Positions 20,263 to 31,251 of a DNA stretch of 64,000 nt are shown in pieces (the first letter of the stretch is position 1; every line of letters starts with the position of its first letter). This DNA comes from Selaginella moellendorffii (Eukaryota; Streptophyta; Lycopodiopsida; Selaginellales; Selaginellaceae), in contig NW_003314346.1 of NCBI RefSeq assembly GCF_000143415.4, positions 713,216 through 777,215 of the forward strand, given 5' to 3'. Under the pieces are notes generated by a model. The model was not told the origin of the DNA, searched no databases, and saw nothing but the letters and a program-made list of their open reading frames with translations. The position numbers and the translations under genes were made by a program.

Positions 20263-21647
20263 CGCACGTGGTTTTGACCCTTGATCCTATGGTAATTTAC
20301 CATAGGATAACACCACGAAGCGGAACCTAAACCCTCTTTGTGCCACGTGACATATGCCACGTGTCACATACCACGTGTCCATGCCACGTGTCCATAGGAA
20401 CCCGAGGTTCAAGGCCTTGGGCCACTGAACGAAGGAACGGTGCCAAACTCCCAAGCGTGACGCCAAGGAGTGATGGAACCGGACCACGGAGCAACTCCCG
20501 AGCATATAGCCCAAGGAGCAAAGGGACAGGGGCCCGGAGCGACTTGGAACAGTCCTAGAGCAACCAACATCCCAATGCCAGGACCAGTACGCAAAACGGA
20601 GCCAAATGGAGTCTGGCGCTATTTCGGCATACCGGTGGCCTAACGTGAGGATATGGGTACTCCACCAGCTAGCATGGAATGGAACTTGGGCTTAGACCCA
20701 AGCCGGACGCAGAACAAGGACAGGCACGCAAGCGGGAGCTAGACTATGCCTCAGGTTGGTCGGCCATGCCCGACCTACCCACTATCCCTACTATACATTT
20801 GGAACCCCCCATAGCCCCCCCCCCCCCCCTTGAGGAACACACGCTTTGGGCTTTCACCCCAAGCCTCCCTTAGTATCAGGAGTTAGTCTTTGGGACAAGC
20901 TCAAAACTTACTAAATATGGAATGTCCTTAGATTGCGAATTTGGACACGGGACAAACACCATTGTGTTCCGGATGATCTTCTACAATCTGTAGAAATGCC
21001 AAATGAGCAAATCTGGANNNNNNNNNNNNNNNNNNNNNNNNNNNNNNNNNNNNNNNNNNNNNNNNNNNNNNNNNNNNNNNNNNNNNNNNNNNNNNNNNNN
21101 NNNNNNNNNNNNNNNNNAAGAGTTAGTCTCTGGGACAAATTTGAAATTTACTAAATATGGAATGTCCTTAGATTGCGAATTTGGACATGGGACGAACACC
21201 CATTGTGTTCAGGCTGATCTCTACATTCTGTAGATATGCCAAATGAGCAAATCTGGACACTTTCCATAAATAGCATCTAGGACGAATTGAGACTAACACA
21301 AAGGGCATGATAGTGAGGGTGTTTGGCAGACACGGTAAGCTATCATCTAGCGATGTTGAGGGACCAAGCTCAATATCGCGGGGGTTCCCAACACTAGCAA
21401 GTGCAAGTCAACGAATGAGTTTCTCTAACTAGGTCAAGTATGCTTGACTAATAGCACTTAAGAATTCCGTCCTTATGCCCATCTGGTCAAGTGCACACGC
21501 GAGGACTAGTTTCTCAACTAGCTTAGGTGGAGACTAATAACGGGTCCAGCAATACCGACCTCCTACTATCATGGCAGTAAGGTAAGAGTGTCTGTAAGGA
21601 CTGGCCGACAGGTAACTTTCAATACCCGAAGTCACATTCGCGACAGC
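20263..21647 (-). mobile_element. LTR, minus orientation, containing the assembly gap
   Basis: On the minus strand it runs from TGTCGCGAATGTG to GCGCTACA and is followed by a primer-binding-like site, so it is a 5' LTR of a minus-strand element. It contains the run of N at 21018-21117. Confidence 0.65.
21018..21117. other. Assembly gap of 100 N
   Basis: The 100-base size suggests a placeholder. The two flanks (about 20878-21017 and 21118-21256) are similar copies of about 138 bp (GAGTTAGTCT, then AAATATGGAATGTCCTTAGA), so the gap falls in a repeat or in unmerged contig ends. Confidence 0.9.
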
Positions 21648-22727
21648 TAGTCCTTACGAACACTCTTTCCTTACTGCCACGACGGCAGAAGATCAGTATT
21701 GCTAGACCCTTTATCAGTCCCTTTTGTGCTAGTGGAGTTAATTGGGCATTTTGAGTGTACTTAGACCGGACGAGCATAAGGATGGAATTCTTACTTGTTA
21801 TTCGCTAAGCATACTTAGCCTGGTAAGGAGTTCCCATCTTGTTATATTTTGCACTAGCTAGTGATAAGAACCCTTGTGTATTGAGATTAGTCCCTCAATA
21901 TCACTGGATGATAGCTTACTGTGTCTGCCAAACACCCTCGCTATCATGCCCATTGTGTTAGTCTTATTTCGGTTCTAAATGCTATTTATGGAAAGTGTTT
22001 AGATTTGCTCATTTGGCATATCTATAGCATGTAGAGATTGTTCTGAACACAATAGTATTCCTCCCGTATCCAAATTCGCAATATAAGGACATTCCATATA
22101 TAGTAAGTTTCGAGCTTGTCCCAGAGACTAACTCTTGATACTAAGGGAGGCTTAGGGTGAAAACTCAAAGTGTGTATTCCTAAAGGGGGGGATATGGGGG
22201 GTTCCAAATGTATAGTAGGGATAATGGGTAGGTTGGGCATGGCCGACTAACCTGAGGCATAGTTTAGCTCCCGCTTGCGTGTATATCCTTGTTCTGCATT
22301 TAGCTTGGGTCTAAGCCCAAGTTCCATTCCATGCTAGCTGGTGGAGTACCCATATCCTCATATTAGGCCACCGGTATGCTGAAATAGCGTTAGACTTTGT
22401 TTGGCTCTATTTTGCATGCTAGTCCTGGTATTGGGATGCTAGTTGCTCTAGGATTAATCCAAATCATTCCATGCTCCTGTCTCTTCACTCCTTGGGCTGT
22501 ATGCTCAAGAGTTGTTATGTGTTCCAATGCTATTGTTCCTTGGCTCCATATTTGGGAGTTTGGCACCATTCCTTCGTTCAGTGGCCCAAGGCTTTGAAAC
22601 TCGAGTTCCACACCACTATTCTTTGGACACATGGCATATGACATATGGCACATGGAGGGTTTAGGTTTCACTTCTGTGGTTATCCTATGGTAAATCACCA
22701 TAAGATAAAGGGTAAAAACCACGTGCA
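21648..22727 (+). mobile_element. LTR copy, plus orientation, head-to-head with the previous LTR
   Basis: It mirrors 20263-21600 and ends GTGCACTACA. It lacks the first 40 or so bases of the LTR. Together the two form a palindrome of about 2.4 kb centred near 21645. Confidence 0.6.
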
Positions 22728-23519
22728 CTACAGAGACCGAGACCCAGACCAAGACCGAGACCGAGACCAAGTCCGAGTCCGAGGCCGAGTCCAAGTCCAA
22801 ATACTAATATAGGTTATTGGGTGGAAGCCTAAAGTGATCGTCCCTCAGTGGGGGGCAAGGGGTGGGGGCTGTAGAGGGTTCCAAAAGTATAATAGGGAGA
22901 GTGTGGGGGTTGGACCCTAGTGAAGTTAATTTAGCCAAAAAAGGCCACTATGACCCAAAAAGGCTATGCCCATATGTTGGGTGATGATATATCCACTAAG
23001 GAGTCCAAGGCTAGAGTGAATACGGTTTGATAAGTGGGGAAATTTGGTGAAGTGTTCAAGAGCCAGCTCTAGTTCCCCTAGGAGATCGAATGGTTGATGC
23101 TCCCAATCTAAGCATAGGTGGCACTACTTACTTGGATACCTGGCGTGGCTCAACAGAATCTTGCTATAGCCCTATAGCTGGAGCACCCAAAGGCAAAAGG
23201 TGAGAAGAGTACCCATGAGGCTCATGTAGGGCCATAATGTTCTGAAACGTTGTCCCAAAGTCCCAAACTGTGGAAAGGAAGAGTAGCAGTCTTCTTGTGT
23301 AGTGACCAAGGATGCAATCACATGGTGAGGAAGTCCCAGAGGACATCCCAATAGAGCACTTGGACCAAATGGAAAGGTTGAGTGGCATGGATGCCATTCT
23401 CAAGGCTAGCAAGCCCTAAGTCTAAAATAAGATTTATGGAAGTTGTGAGTCAAATTCCTCCAAGTGGTCGAAGGTGTGGTTAAGTGAGTAAAGTAAAATG
23501 GAAAATTTAATCATTTACA
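22728..23519 (+). mobile_element. LTR fragment of the minisatellite family
   Basis: Begins in the GAGACCGAGACC hexamer tract and ends TTTACA, followed by a decayed primer-binding site (TTTGATATCTGAACTG). It aligns with the last part of 57339-59110. Confidence 0.65.
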
Positions 23520-23941
23520 ATTTGATATCTGAACTGTTCTTTAGTCCAACTTTTATTAGTGGTCAAGTATATCACCACTTGTTTTGGCATTGGAATGTCC
23601 CAAGAGTGGGCATATCCTAGAAGAGCACCTTAATTCATAAGTGAACTTGTTAATAATGTGGTGGATAGAAAGGGGCCAATTTGAGAACAACTTTGGGATC
23701 TTGGGAACAGTATAAGGTTTTCCTTAAGGAGTTGAGGATGTGATCCAGATGAGCATTTAACTTAGTAAATTGCCTAATGTAGTTGTGGTAAACAACTATA
23801 GTTGAGATCACGTGAAAGATAGAGACTTCAAAAACAATAAAGGAGTCACAAAATTATCCTTATATAGTTGAGGATGGTGCTCATGAATTTAAGACCAGAA
23901 GTAATGACCGTGGGAGGTCAAAAGATAAATGAGGACACAAG
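23520..23941 (+). mobile_element. Start of a LARD-like internal region
   Basis: Similar to the sequence after the LTR at 59111-59530 (AAGTATATCA, GGATGTGAT, GTTGAGGATGGTGC). There is no coding sequence. Confidence 0.55.
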
Positions 23942-25424
23942 TGTAAGCGACTAAATTTTCCATTCTACTTTAATCACTTAACCACACCTCCGACCACTTG
24001 GAGGAGTCTCACTCACCACCTCAGTAAGTCCTATTTTGGACTTAGGGACTTGCTAGCCCCAAGAATGGCATCCATGCCACTCAACCATTGCACTTGGTCC
24101 AAGTGCTTCATGTGTCTAATCCCATGACCAACACCCCAAGGTACCACTGACATATCAGCTTGTTACACTAAGGCCATGCCCATTCACCTTGGTCACACTG
24201 GTGGTCTGACACCACCTACGCCACAGTCCCGTCTCTCAAAGACTGGGCCATCTGTCTATGAGTGATCAACCCAGATCCACTCTTTAGCATCCTTAGGATA
24301 ACCACAAATATGGGGAATAGCCTTCCCCAATATCTCTTTTCTGGTCCCCACCAAGTCCCTTTTCTGCCCATGGCTGTGTTCGCCAACACTGCCACTGGAT
24401 CGAGGCCCACAAACCCAACCACTAAGTCCTACGGTCCTCTAGGACTTCCTCATCACCCGACTGTATCCTTGGTCACTACACCAGAGGACTACTCCTCTCC
24501 CTTTCCACAATCTGGGCCTTTGGGACAACATTTCGGAACACCGTGGCCCTACGCGAGCCTCATGGGTACTCTCCCCACCTTCCACCTTTGGGTGCTCTAG
24601 CCATGGGCTTAGAGCGAGGTTTCGTTGAGGTATGCCAGGTATTCAAGTAGGTAGTGCCACCCATACTTGGACTGGGAGCATCGACCATTCGATCTCCCGG
24701 GGGAACTAGAGCCAGCTCTTGAACACTTCACCAAGCTACCCCACTTGTCGATCCATATTCACTCTAGTCTTGGACTTCCCAATGGTCAGTTCCTCACCCA
24801 ACACTGGGTATGGTCTTCCTGGGCCAAACTGGCCTTCTCTGGGCCCAACTGGCCTTTCCTAGCCAAACTGGCTCCACTGGGCTCCAACCCCCACACTCTC
24901 CCTACTATACTTTTGGAACCCCGCAGCCCCCCCCCTGGGGGATGATCACTTTGGGCTTTCATCCAATTGCCTGTATTAGTATTCGGACTCAAACTCAGAT
25001 TCAGACTCAGTCTCGGTCCCGGTTTCGGACTTGGACTCGGTCTCGATCTCGGTCTCGGTCTCGGTTCCATCTCGGACTCCATCTCAAACTCCATCTCGAG
25101 TCCATCTCGGACTCCATTTCGGACTCCATCTCAGACTCCATCTCGGGTCCATCTCGGACTCCATCTCGGGTCCACCTTGGACTCCATCTCAGACTCCATC
25201 TCGGGTCCACCTCGGACTCCATCTCGGTTCCATCTCGGACTCCATCTCGGGTCCACCTCAGACTCCAACTCGGGTCCATCTCGAACTCTTCCATGTGTCA
25301 TATGTTGGTCCTTTTGGATCCTGTTTTTGGGAGCCTTTCTTATTGCTCGCTTCGTGCTCGCTCCTTGAGCACTTTGTTGGGAGTTCCACTCCCGCTCTCG
25401 ACCTTCCAAGTAAATTGTGATCCA
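23942..25424 (-). mobile_element. LTR of the minisatellite family, reversed and 5'-truncated
   Basis: The reverse complement of the 57339-59110 LTR, with the minisatellite at about 24985-25290 (CTCCATCTCGGGTCCATCTC units). Homology stops near 25424, before the LTR start. Collagen-like translations of this tract are repeat artefacts. Confidence 0.7.
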
Positions 25425-26475
25425 TAGAAGTATAAATTGGTGCACCAACATGGGGAGTCATGCTAGACATCCTGGATGATACCATCTATAGATCCATATA
25501 CAGAGGTTGGGTTCAAGTCCCAACCCTCTAGTGCTTGGGTTCAAGTCCTAACTCACTAGGGCGTAATGATGGTTTCGAATACGAGGACACTCATTTTTTT
25601 GTGGTTATGGACTCTTAGCAAGAAGACTAGCTTGGGCACACTGCCAAGCAGGGGATGCCCTAGAGTCATAATGCACTGTTAGATTGCTTAGTGTGAAAGC
25701 TCGGCATATCTAATTTGAACACTTTAGTGCAAATGGCACCAAGGATGTGGTGAATGAGATGGACACTCAGTCTTAGTTGCTATGGACCCTTGGTCGGAAG
25801 GACTGGCTTGGGCGCACTACCAAGTGTAGAGGATGCTTTCGGGGACATGGTCAACAAGTTAAAGGTTTAAAAGACCTAATACCTATTGATAAACTTGTTA
25901 AAGTGTTAAGGTTAAATCACTAAGTGATTTTATGGCTAAAACAAGGATAAAGTCCTTATGAGGTTAAAGAATAAAGTTTTTAGTTCAAAGTGTTGATTTG
26001 AACTATTAGTAATGGTGTGGCTTGGTTAAAGTGACCAAGTGGGAAAAACACCTAAGGGAAATGAACTGTGACAATAAATGGTATTGCAAGTCTAAAAAAG
26101 GGACTCATAGGTGGGTCGCAATTTTGGGCCGTGCATAAAGCAAAAGTTCCAAAGTGTGATAATTATGTTGATGGAAGTTGAGACTACTTGGGAATGAGTA
26201 ATAAAATTAAAATAGAGGAGGTATCCCTAATAGTTTTAGCAAGAACTAAACCGAATAAAGGGAGAGAACCATCGTAAATGGTTTAATGAGTCTCTAAGTT
26301 GGAGAGAATATACTTCTTAGAGAATGGGCAAGGCATGGTGAGCCTTTGGTGTCAAACCATTGACGAATATTAGCTGGGTGCCAAGGATGAAAAATGGTAA
26401 TCCAAGACAAGATTACTTTAAAAAATGGTTTATCATTCAATGAGGACATCGAACTTTGTCTATGGGTGGTGGAGT
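25425..26475 (+). mobile_element. 3' end of a LARD-like internal region
   Basis: Resembles 61440-62672 (CTATGGACCCTTGG, GGCTTGGG, AACTTGTTAAAGTG) and ends GGTGGTGGAGT directly before the LTR, a polypurine-tract-like end. 25425-25590 is not recognised. A segment near 25605-25650 and 25780-25830 is a local duplication. Confidence 0.5.
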
Positions 26476-28162
26476 TGTGAGACACAAAATCCTTAGGCCC
26501 CAAAGAGGAGCCGAAAGGGTGCCACATGGTAGTGGTTGAGGTGGAAGCCAAATGAGCGTAACATATTTAAACTAAAAGTGCCAACTCGAAAAGTCGAGAG
26601 CGGGAGTGGAACTCCCAACGAGGTGCTCGAGGAACGAGCACAAAACAAGCAATAAGTGAGTCTCTAAAAAAGAGACACAAGAGGACCAACACATAACACG
26701 TGGAAGTGTCCAAGAAGAAGTCCAAGAAGGAGTTTGAGATGGAGTCTGAGATGGACATGAGATAGAGTCCGAGATGGACCCAAGATGGAGTCTGAGATGG
26801 ACCTGAGATGGAGTCCAAAATGGAGTCCGAGATGGACCCAAGACGGAGTCCAAGATGGAATCTAAGATGGACCTGAGATGGACCCGAGATGGAGTCCAAA
26901 ATGGAGTCCGAGATGGAGTCCGAGATGGACCTGAGATGGAGTCCGAGATGGACCTGAGATGGAGTCCGAGATGGACCTGAGATGGAGTTCGAGATGGACC
27001 TAAGATAAAGTCCGAGATGGACCCAAGATGGAGTCCGAAATGCACCTGAGATGGAGTCTGAGATGGAACCAAGATTGAGACCAAGACCAAGATTGAGTCC
27101 AAGTCCGAGTCCAAGTTTGAGTTCGAGTCTGAGTCCGAGTCCAAGTCCAAATACTAATATAAGCTATTGGGTGAAAGCCCAAAGTGATCATCCCTCAATG
27201 GGGGGTGGGGGGGTCGGGGCTGCAAGGGGTTCCAAAAGTATAATAGGGAGAGTGTAGGGGTTGGACCCTAGTGGAGCCAATTTGGCCAAAAAAGGTTAGT
27301 GTGACCTCGTGTTGGGTGATGATATATCCATTAAAGAGTCCAAGGCTAGAGTGAATACAAACTGATAAGTGGGGTAGCTTGGTAAAGTGTTCAAGAGCCA
27401 GCACTAGTTCCCTTGGGAGATCGAATGGTCAATGCTCCTGGTCCAAGCATGGGTAACACTACCTACTTAGATACTTGGCATAGCTCAACAAAACCTCACT
27501 CTAGGCTAGAGCACCAAAAGGCGGAGGTGGGGAGTGTACCCATGAGGCTTGCGTAGGGCCACAGTGTTCTGAAATGTTGTCCCAAAGTCCTAGACTGTGG
27601 AAAGGAAGAGGAGCAATCCTTTGGTGTAGTGACCAAGGATATGGTCACATGGTGAAGAAGTCCCAGATGACAGTAGGACTTAGTGGTGGGGCCAGTGGGC
27701 CTTGACTTAGTGGTAATATTGGCAAACAAGGCCATGGACAGAAAAGGGACTTAATAGAGACTGTAAAAGGGATATTAAAGAAGGATATTCCCTATATCTG
27801 TAGGCATCCTAAGGATGTTAAGGAGTGGATCTAAGATGATCACTCATGGACGGATGGCCCAGTCTTTGAAAGACGGGACTGTGATACAGGTGGTGTTGGA
27901 CCACCAGTATGACAAAAATGAATAGGTATAACCTTAACATAATGGGTTGATATGTCAATGGTACCTTTGGGTGTCAATTATAGGATTGGACATATGGAGC
28001 ACTTGGACCAAATACAAAGGTTGAGTGGCATGGATGCCATTCTCAAGGCTAACAAGCCCCAAGTCCAAAATAGAACTTATGGAGGTTGTGAGTGAGACTC
28101 CTCCAAGTGGTCAGAGGTGTGGTTAAATGATTAAAGTAGATTGAAAAATTTATTCACTTACA
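26476..28162 (+). mobile_element. Complete LTR of the minisatellite family (1,687 bp)
   Basis: Begins TGTGAGACACAAAATCC and ends CACTTACA (TG...CA). The minisatellite covers about 26710-27075. On the right it abuts minus-strand gypsy gag sequence, so the element inserted into a gypsy copy. Confidence 0.75.
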
Positions 28163-28900
28163 TGGACATCATAGATACGACCACGTCCTTGCCCTTCTTT
28201 TTGAACTCGGGTAGTAGTGACATCAACCTCCATTAAAACAGAAGTATTTCCTATAGGAAGTGGAGTTGAAAGATGTGCAGTGAGAAATGAAAGACATAAC
28301 ACCTCATAATGTTATGCCAAACGAAGAGCATCATCAAGGGTGGTTGGAGCAAGTGTATGCATAAGTCCTATAAAATCTTGATGAAGTGTTGGCCACAACA
28401 TTCCCAACTTGATCTGCTCCGACATATTTGGCTTTACATGAAGCAAGAGGCTTCAGAAACGAATGCTAAATTGCATCACCGACTCAGATGGCCCTTGATG
28501 AAAACAATGCAATTGTTGAAAAACATCATCACAATCGTCAGCATGTCCAAATATGCATTTGAACACGCCCGAGAGAATGCTCCAATCTACACGAATAGCT
28601 GCGCTCAAACCATTGTACCACTATAGTGCCATTTCTTGGAGATACATAGGGAATTCATGCAAACATTATGCATCATCCCAAAAATGATATATGGCAATCA
28701 TCGTAAAGTGATCAAACCAATGGTACACATTATCTCCAAGATACCTATGGAAAAACTCAAGCCAAACGCGAGGATTGGCAGCAAGAGCAAAAGGAGTTGT
28801 ATTACACATTGTGAATACCACCATCAATTGAGTTTGATTGTTCAATTACAACTACATAGCATCGAGCAATTGCACTAATTGCTACTCCAGAGTCAAAGGA
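28163..28900 (-). pseudogene. Ty3/gypsy gag relic
   Basis: Minus-strand translation gives ALQWYNGLSAAIRVDW, FKCIFGHADDCDDVFQQLHC and SESVMQFSIRF, typical of retrotransposon gag, with stops and a frameshift. About 200 bp (28170-28370) matches 57125-57330, the gag end of a second copy. It is cut by the LTR insertion at 28162. Confidence 0.65.
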
Positions 28901-29099
28901 GGAGGAGACTACTGCTCTGCCATGAAGATGAATTAAAAGGAAAGAAAAGAAATAGTAAAGTTAGAAGGAAAGGGAGATTTAGACAATGCAAAAGTTAGAT
29001 CTAAACCAAAATCCCAAAAGGAAAAAGCAAAAAAAATAAATGGAAAAAGCTAAATCTAGACAATGTAAAAGCTATATCTAAATTGAAATTCAAGCACTC

Positions 29100-29300
29100 T
29101 TTAAGGACAATAAAAAATGCCCTTCACCTCCACTAATGTGAGTGCATGAAATATGGAAAGAGAATATAGAAAATATGTATATCAATTAACCCAGAAACCT
29201 TAGCTTATATACAGGAGCGAATAATCTAGATTGAAACCAATCCAATGGCTACCAAAATCCCATTACGTTAATATTAGTATATAGCATCGTAGCTGTACAC
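29100..29300 (-). mobile_element. LTR fragment of the gypsy element
   Basis: Matches the LTR at about 53410-53567 (GCTATATACTAATATTA, then GGGTTAATTGATATACATAT, on the minus strand). It lies upstream of the gag relic in the expected place for a 5' LTR. 28900-29100 and 29300-29660 are AT-rich with nothing recognised. Confidence 0.55.
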
Positions 29301-30394
29301 AAAATTTATATTATTCTTAAGAATATTCTAAATAGAATATTATTTTGAGATTGTATATTCTCACAAATTAATGAATATATAATTACAATGAAGAATCAAT
29401 CTCAAAACCAAATTATATGCAAATCTACAATCTGCCACTGAAACAAGCTCACAAGTATGGATTGCTTTATGATAAATCTTTTTTCTAGAAGTATCACCAA
29501 TCTCAACACAAACTTTAGCTATATAATATGTGACTGTCATCACTAACACCATACTCCTCATCAAAATCTATATCCCACTCATTTGCCATCCCCAAAAGAA
29601 CATGTTACTCCAATACCAATGAAATGAATGAGGAGTAAACCCTAGGCCAACCTCCCAACCCTTAATGCATTACAACCTTAAAGCCATGAAATATTCTTGG
29701 ATTATTCCTGTGGTTTGTGTCATATGTTCTAGCAGATTGTTAATGTAATTACCCTCAGGGATTGGATCAACCTCTGCTAAATAGAAACGTCGCATCGAGT
29801 AGGTATGGACAGTAAACATAAACCTGTTGGTAACCAATTTGCTATATGCTCTAAAAATATAATACTTATATAGTGAATATCCCATTATCAATCTGTACAT
29901 ACCAAAGTTACCATCAGATTTGAGCTTGCTGTTGCCCACAGATGTCCAAATACTCTCATCTGTTCATTGGAGGCTCCAATCACCTGGGTGAGTAGAGCAA
30001 GGACAATGAATACACAGGCAAACCTTGAGCTCACTAGCACTAAATTATGATCCCAATAGTGAAGGGACAGCACTTTTGTTGCCGAAGCAATCTGACAGGT
30101 CGAAAATAACAAACACAACTTAGAGCACACAAGCACAAACTAAATCAGCATTGATTACCCAGAATATCGTTTGGTGAATCTCCTCTGTAGAACCGATTGT
30201 TTATGCTCTGATGAGAATCAGAGTGAGGTCACTTTGACAACATTTCTCACCGTTGATTCAAATATGAGAGTAATTGTTTGGCCTCTGCAATAAAGAGCTT
30301 CGAACCAGTGACCAAAGGACCAGAAAATCATGTGGACTAAACACAAAAAGTAAGGAAAATATAAGTTCAAAAATCGCCGCCAGCCCACGTACCT

Positions 30395-30665
30395 TGTCCA
30401 CAAAGAGCTTCGTGATGTGATCTCAAATCTGTTTACTTGAAGACAGCAAAAATTCCAACGCATTTAAGCTCACCTGCACATTATTGATTACTTAGTGTTG
30501 GATTTTTCTGTTAAGAGAGCTTACCGCAAATGTATCCCTTTCAGCTCTTTCGCGGTCTTCCCATATACGGGTGTCAAATATGCGTAGCACGTTCTCAGCT
30601 GGACCACCCTCTAGATGACAAAGCTCTAAATGCCACCAGTTATGACTATGCCTGAAAGAGAAAAA
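30395..30665 (-). pseudogene. Possible TTC38-like (TPR protein) exon fragments
   Basis: One exon candidate after TTCTCTTTCAG encodes HSHNWWHLELCHLEGGPAEN and VLRIFDTRIWED. The next begins SLNALEFLLSSSKQI and then meets a stop. The NWWH, LE and FD/YD-IW spacing recalls tetratricopeptide protein 38. The identification is from memory of the motif. The downstream stretch 29670-30395 may hold further exons but is too decayed to assign. Confidence 0.35.
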
Positions 30666-30704
30666 ACAGAAACCAGAAATAAGTTCGTATCACATCTATT
30701 TGAA

Positions 30705-31251
30705 AGAAGAAACCAGGCCACCCGTTGCTCGGACAAGCAATCTCCCGGACCCTTGGCTTCGACCAGTTTTGCCCTCCTTGGTCTTCTGCAAGAAGCATAT
30801 GAATCACTAACAATCCTGTAATTGTGTGAAGGTCTTCATTCTCCCAGTTAACCCTCCCAGAGTGCTTCCACGACGAGTTGCATAGCTCCACCATCGCATA
30901 TGGCTTGAAAAAGAGATTCAATAAGCGAGCTTCGGACTGGATAGAAAGAAATCCATGCACAAGTCCAATGGTGCAGTCTCTGCAAAATAACACAAAACAA
31001 GGTTTTTTCAACACAAAGAGCCTCTTGCAACGCGCAAACAAGAAGAGCAGAAGAAGTCCACAAGAAAATGAAACAAGAACCTGAAGTGTGTCTGGAAGAC
31101 ATCTGGAATGAGTTTTTCTTCCCACTTTGCAGGCAAGTATCTGGACAAGACAAACCATCGATCAAGCTGCTTGAATCAAAACAGAGCAAACTCCAAACCA
31201 AGATGGCACCTGACAAGAAGTTCATTCCCGCGTTTGCTTCCCACACACAGG
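30705..31251 (-). pseudogene. FAN1: FAN1 relic D, internally deleted
   Basis: Contains decayed VRR-NUC-region sequence (HMLLAEDQGG, SNGWPGFFF), then IQSEARLLNLFFKPYAMVEL. Without the middle of the gene it joins the UBZ4 exon region (CVWEANAGMNF, CPDTCLQSGKK). Relative to copies A and B, several kilobases of gene are missing at the join near 31105. A copia element begins at about 31252. Confidence 0.7.

Noticed and set aside
24786-25451. Collagen-like or Ser/Arg-rich long open frames
   Set aside because: They are translations of the LTR minisatellite, open in several frames on both strands because the unit lacks stops. The same happens at 26567-27191, 57425-58191 and 62861-63382.
13700-28060. 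TGGCATGGATGCCA in LTR copies as another member of the palindrome family
   Set aside because: It is short and lacks the GGCC centre. It recurs only because the LTR recurs.
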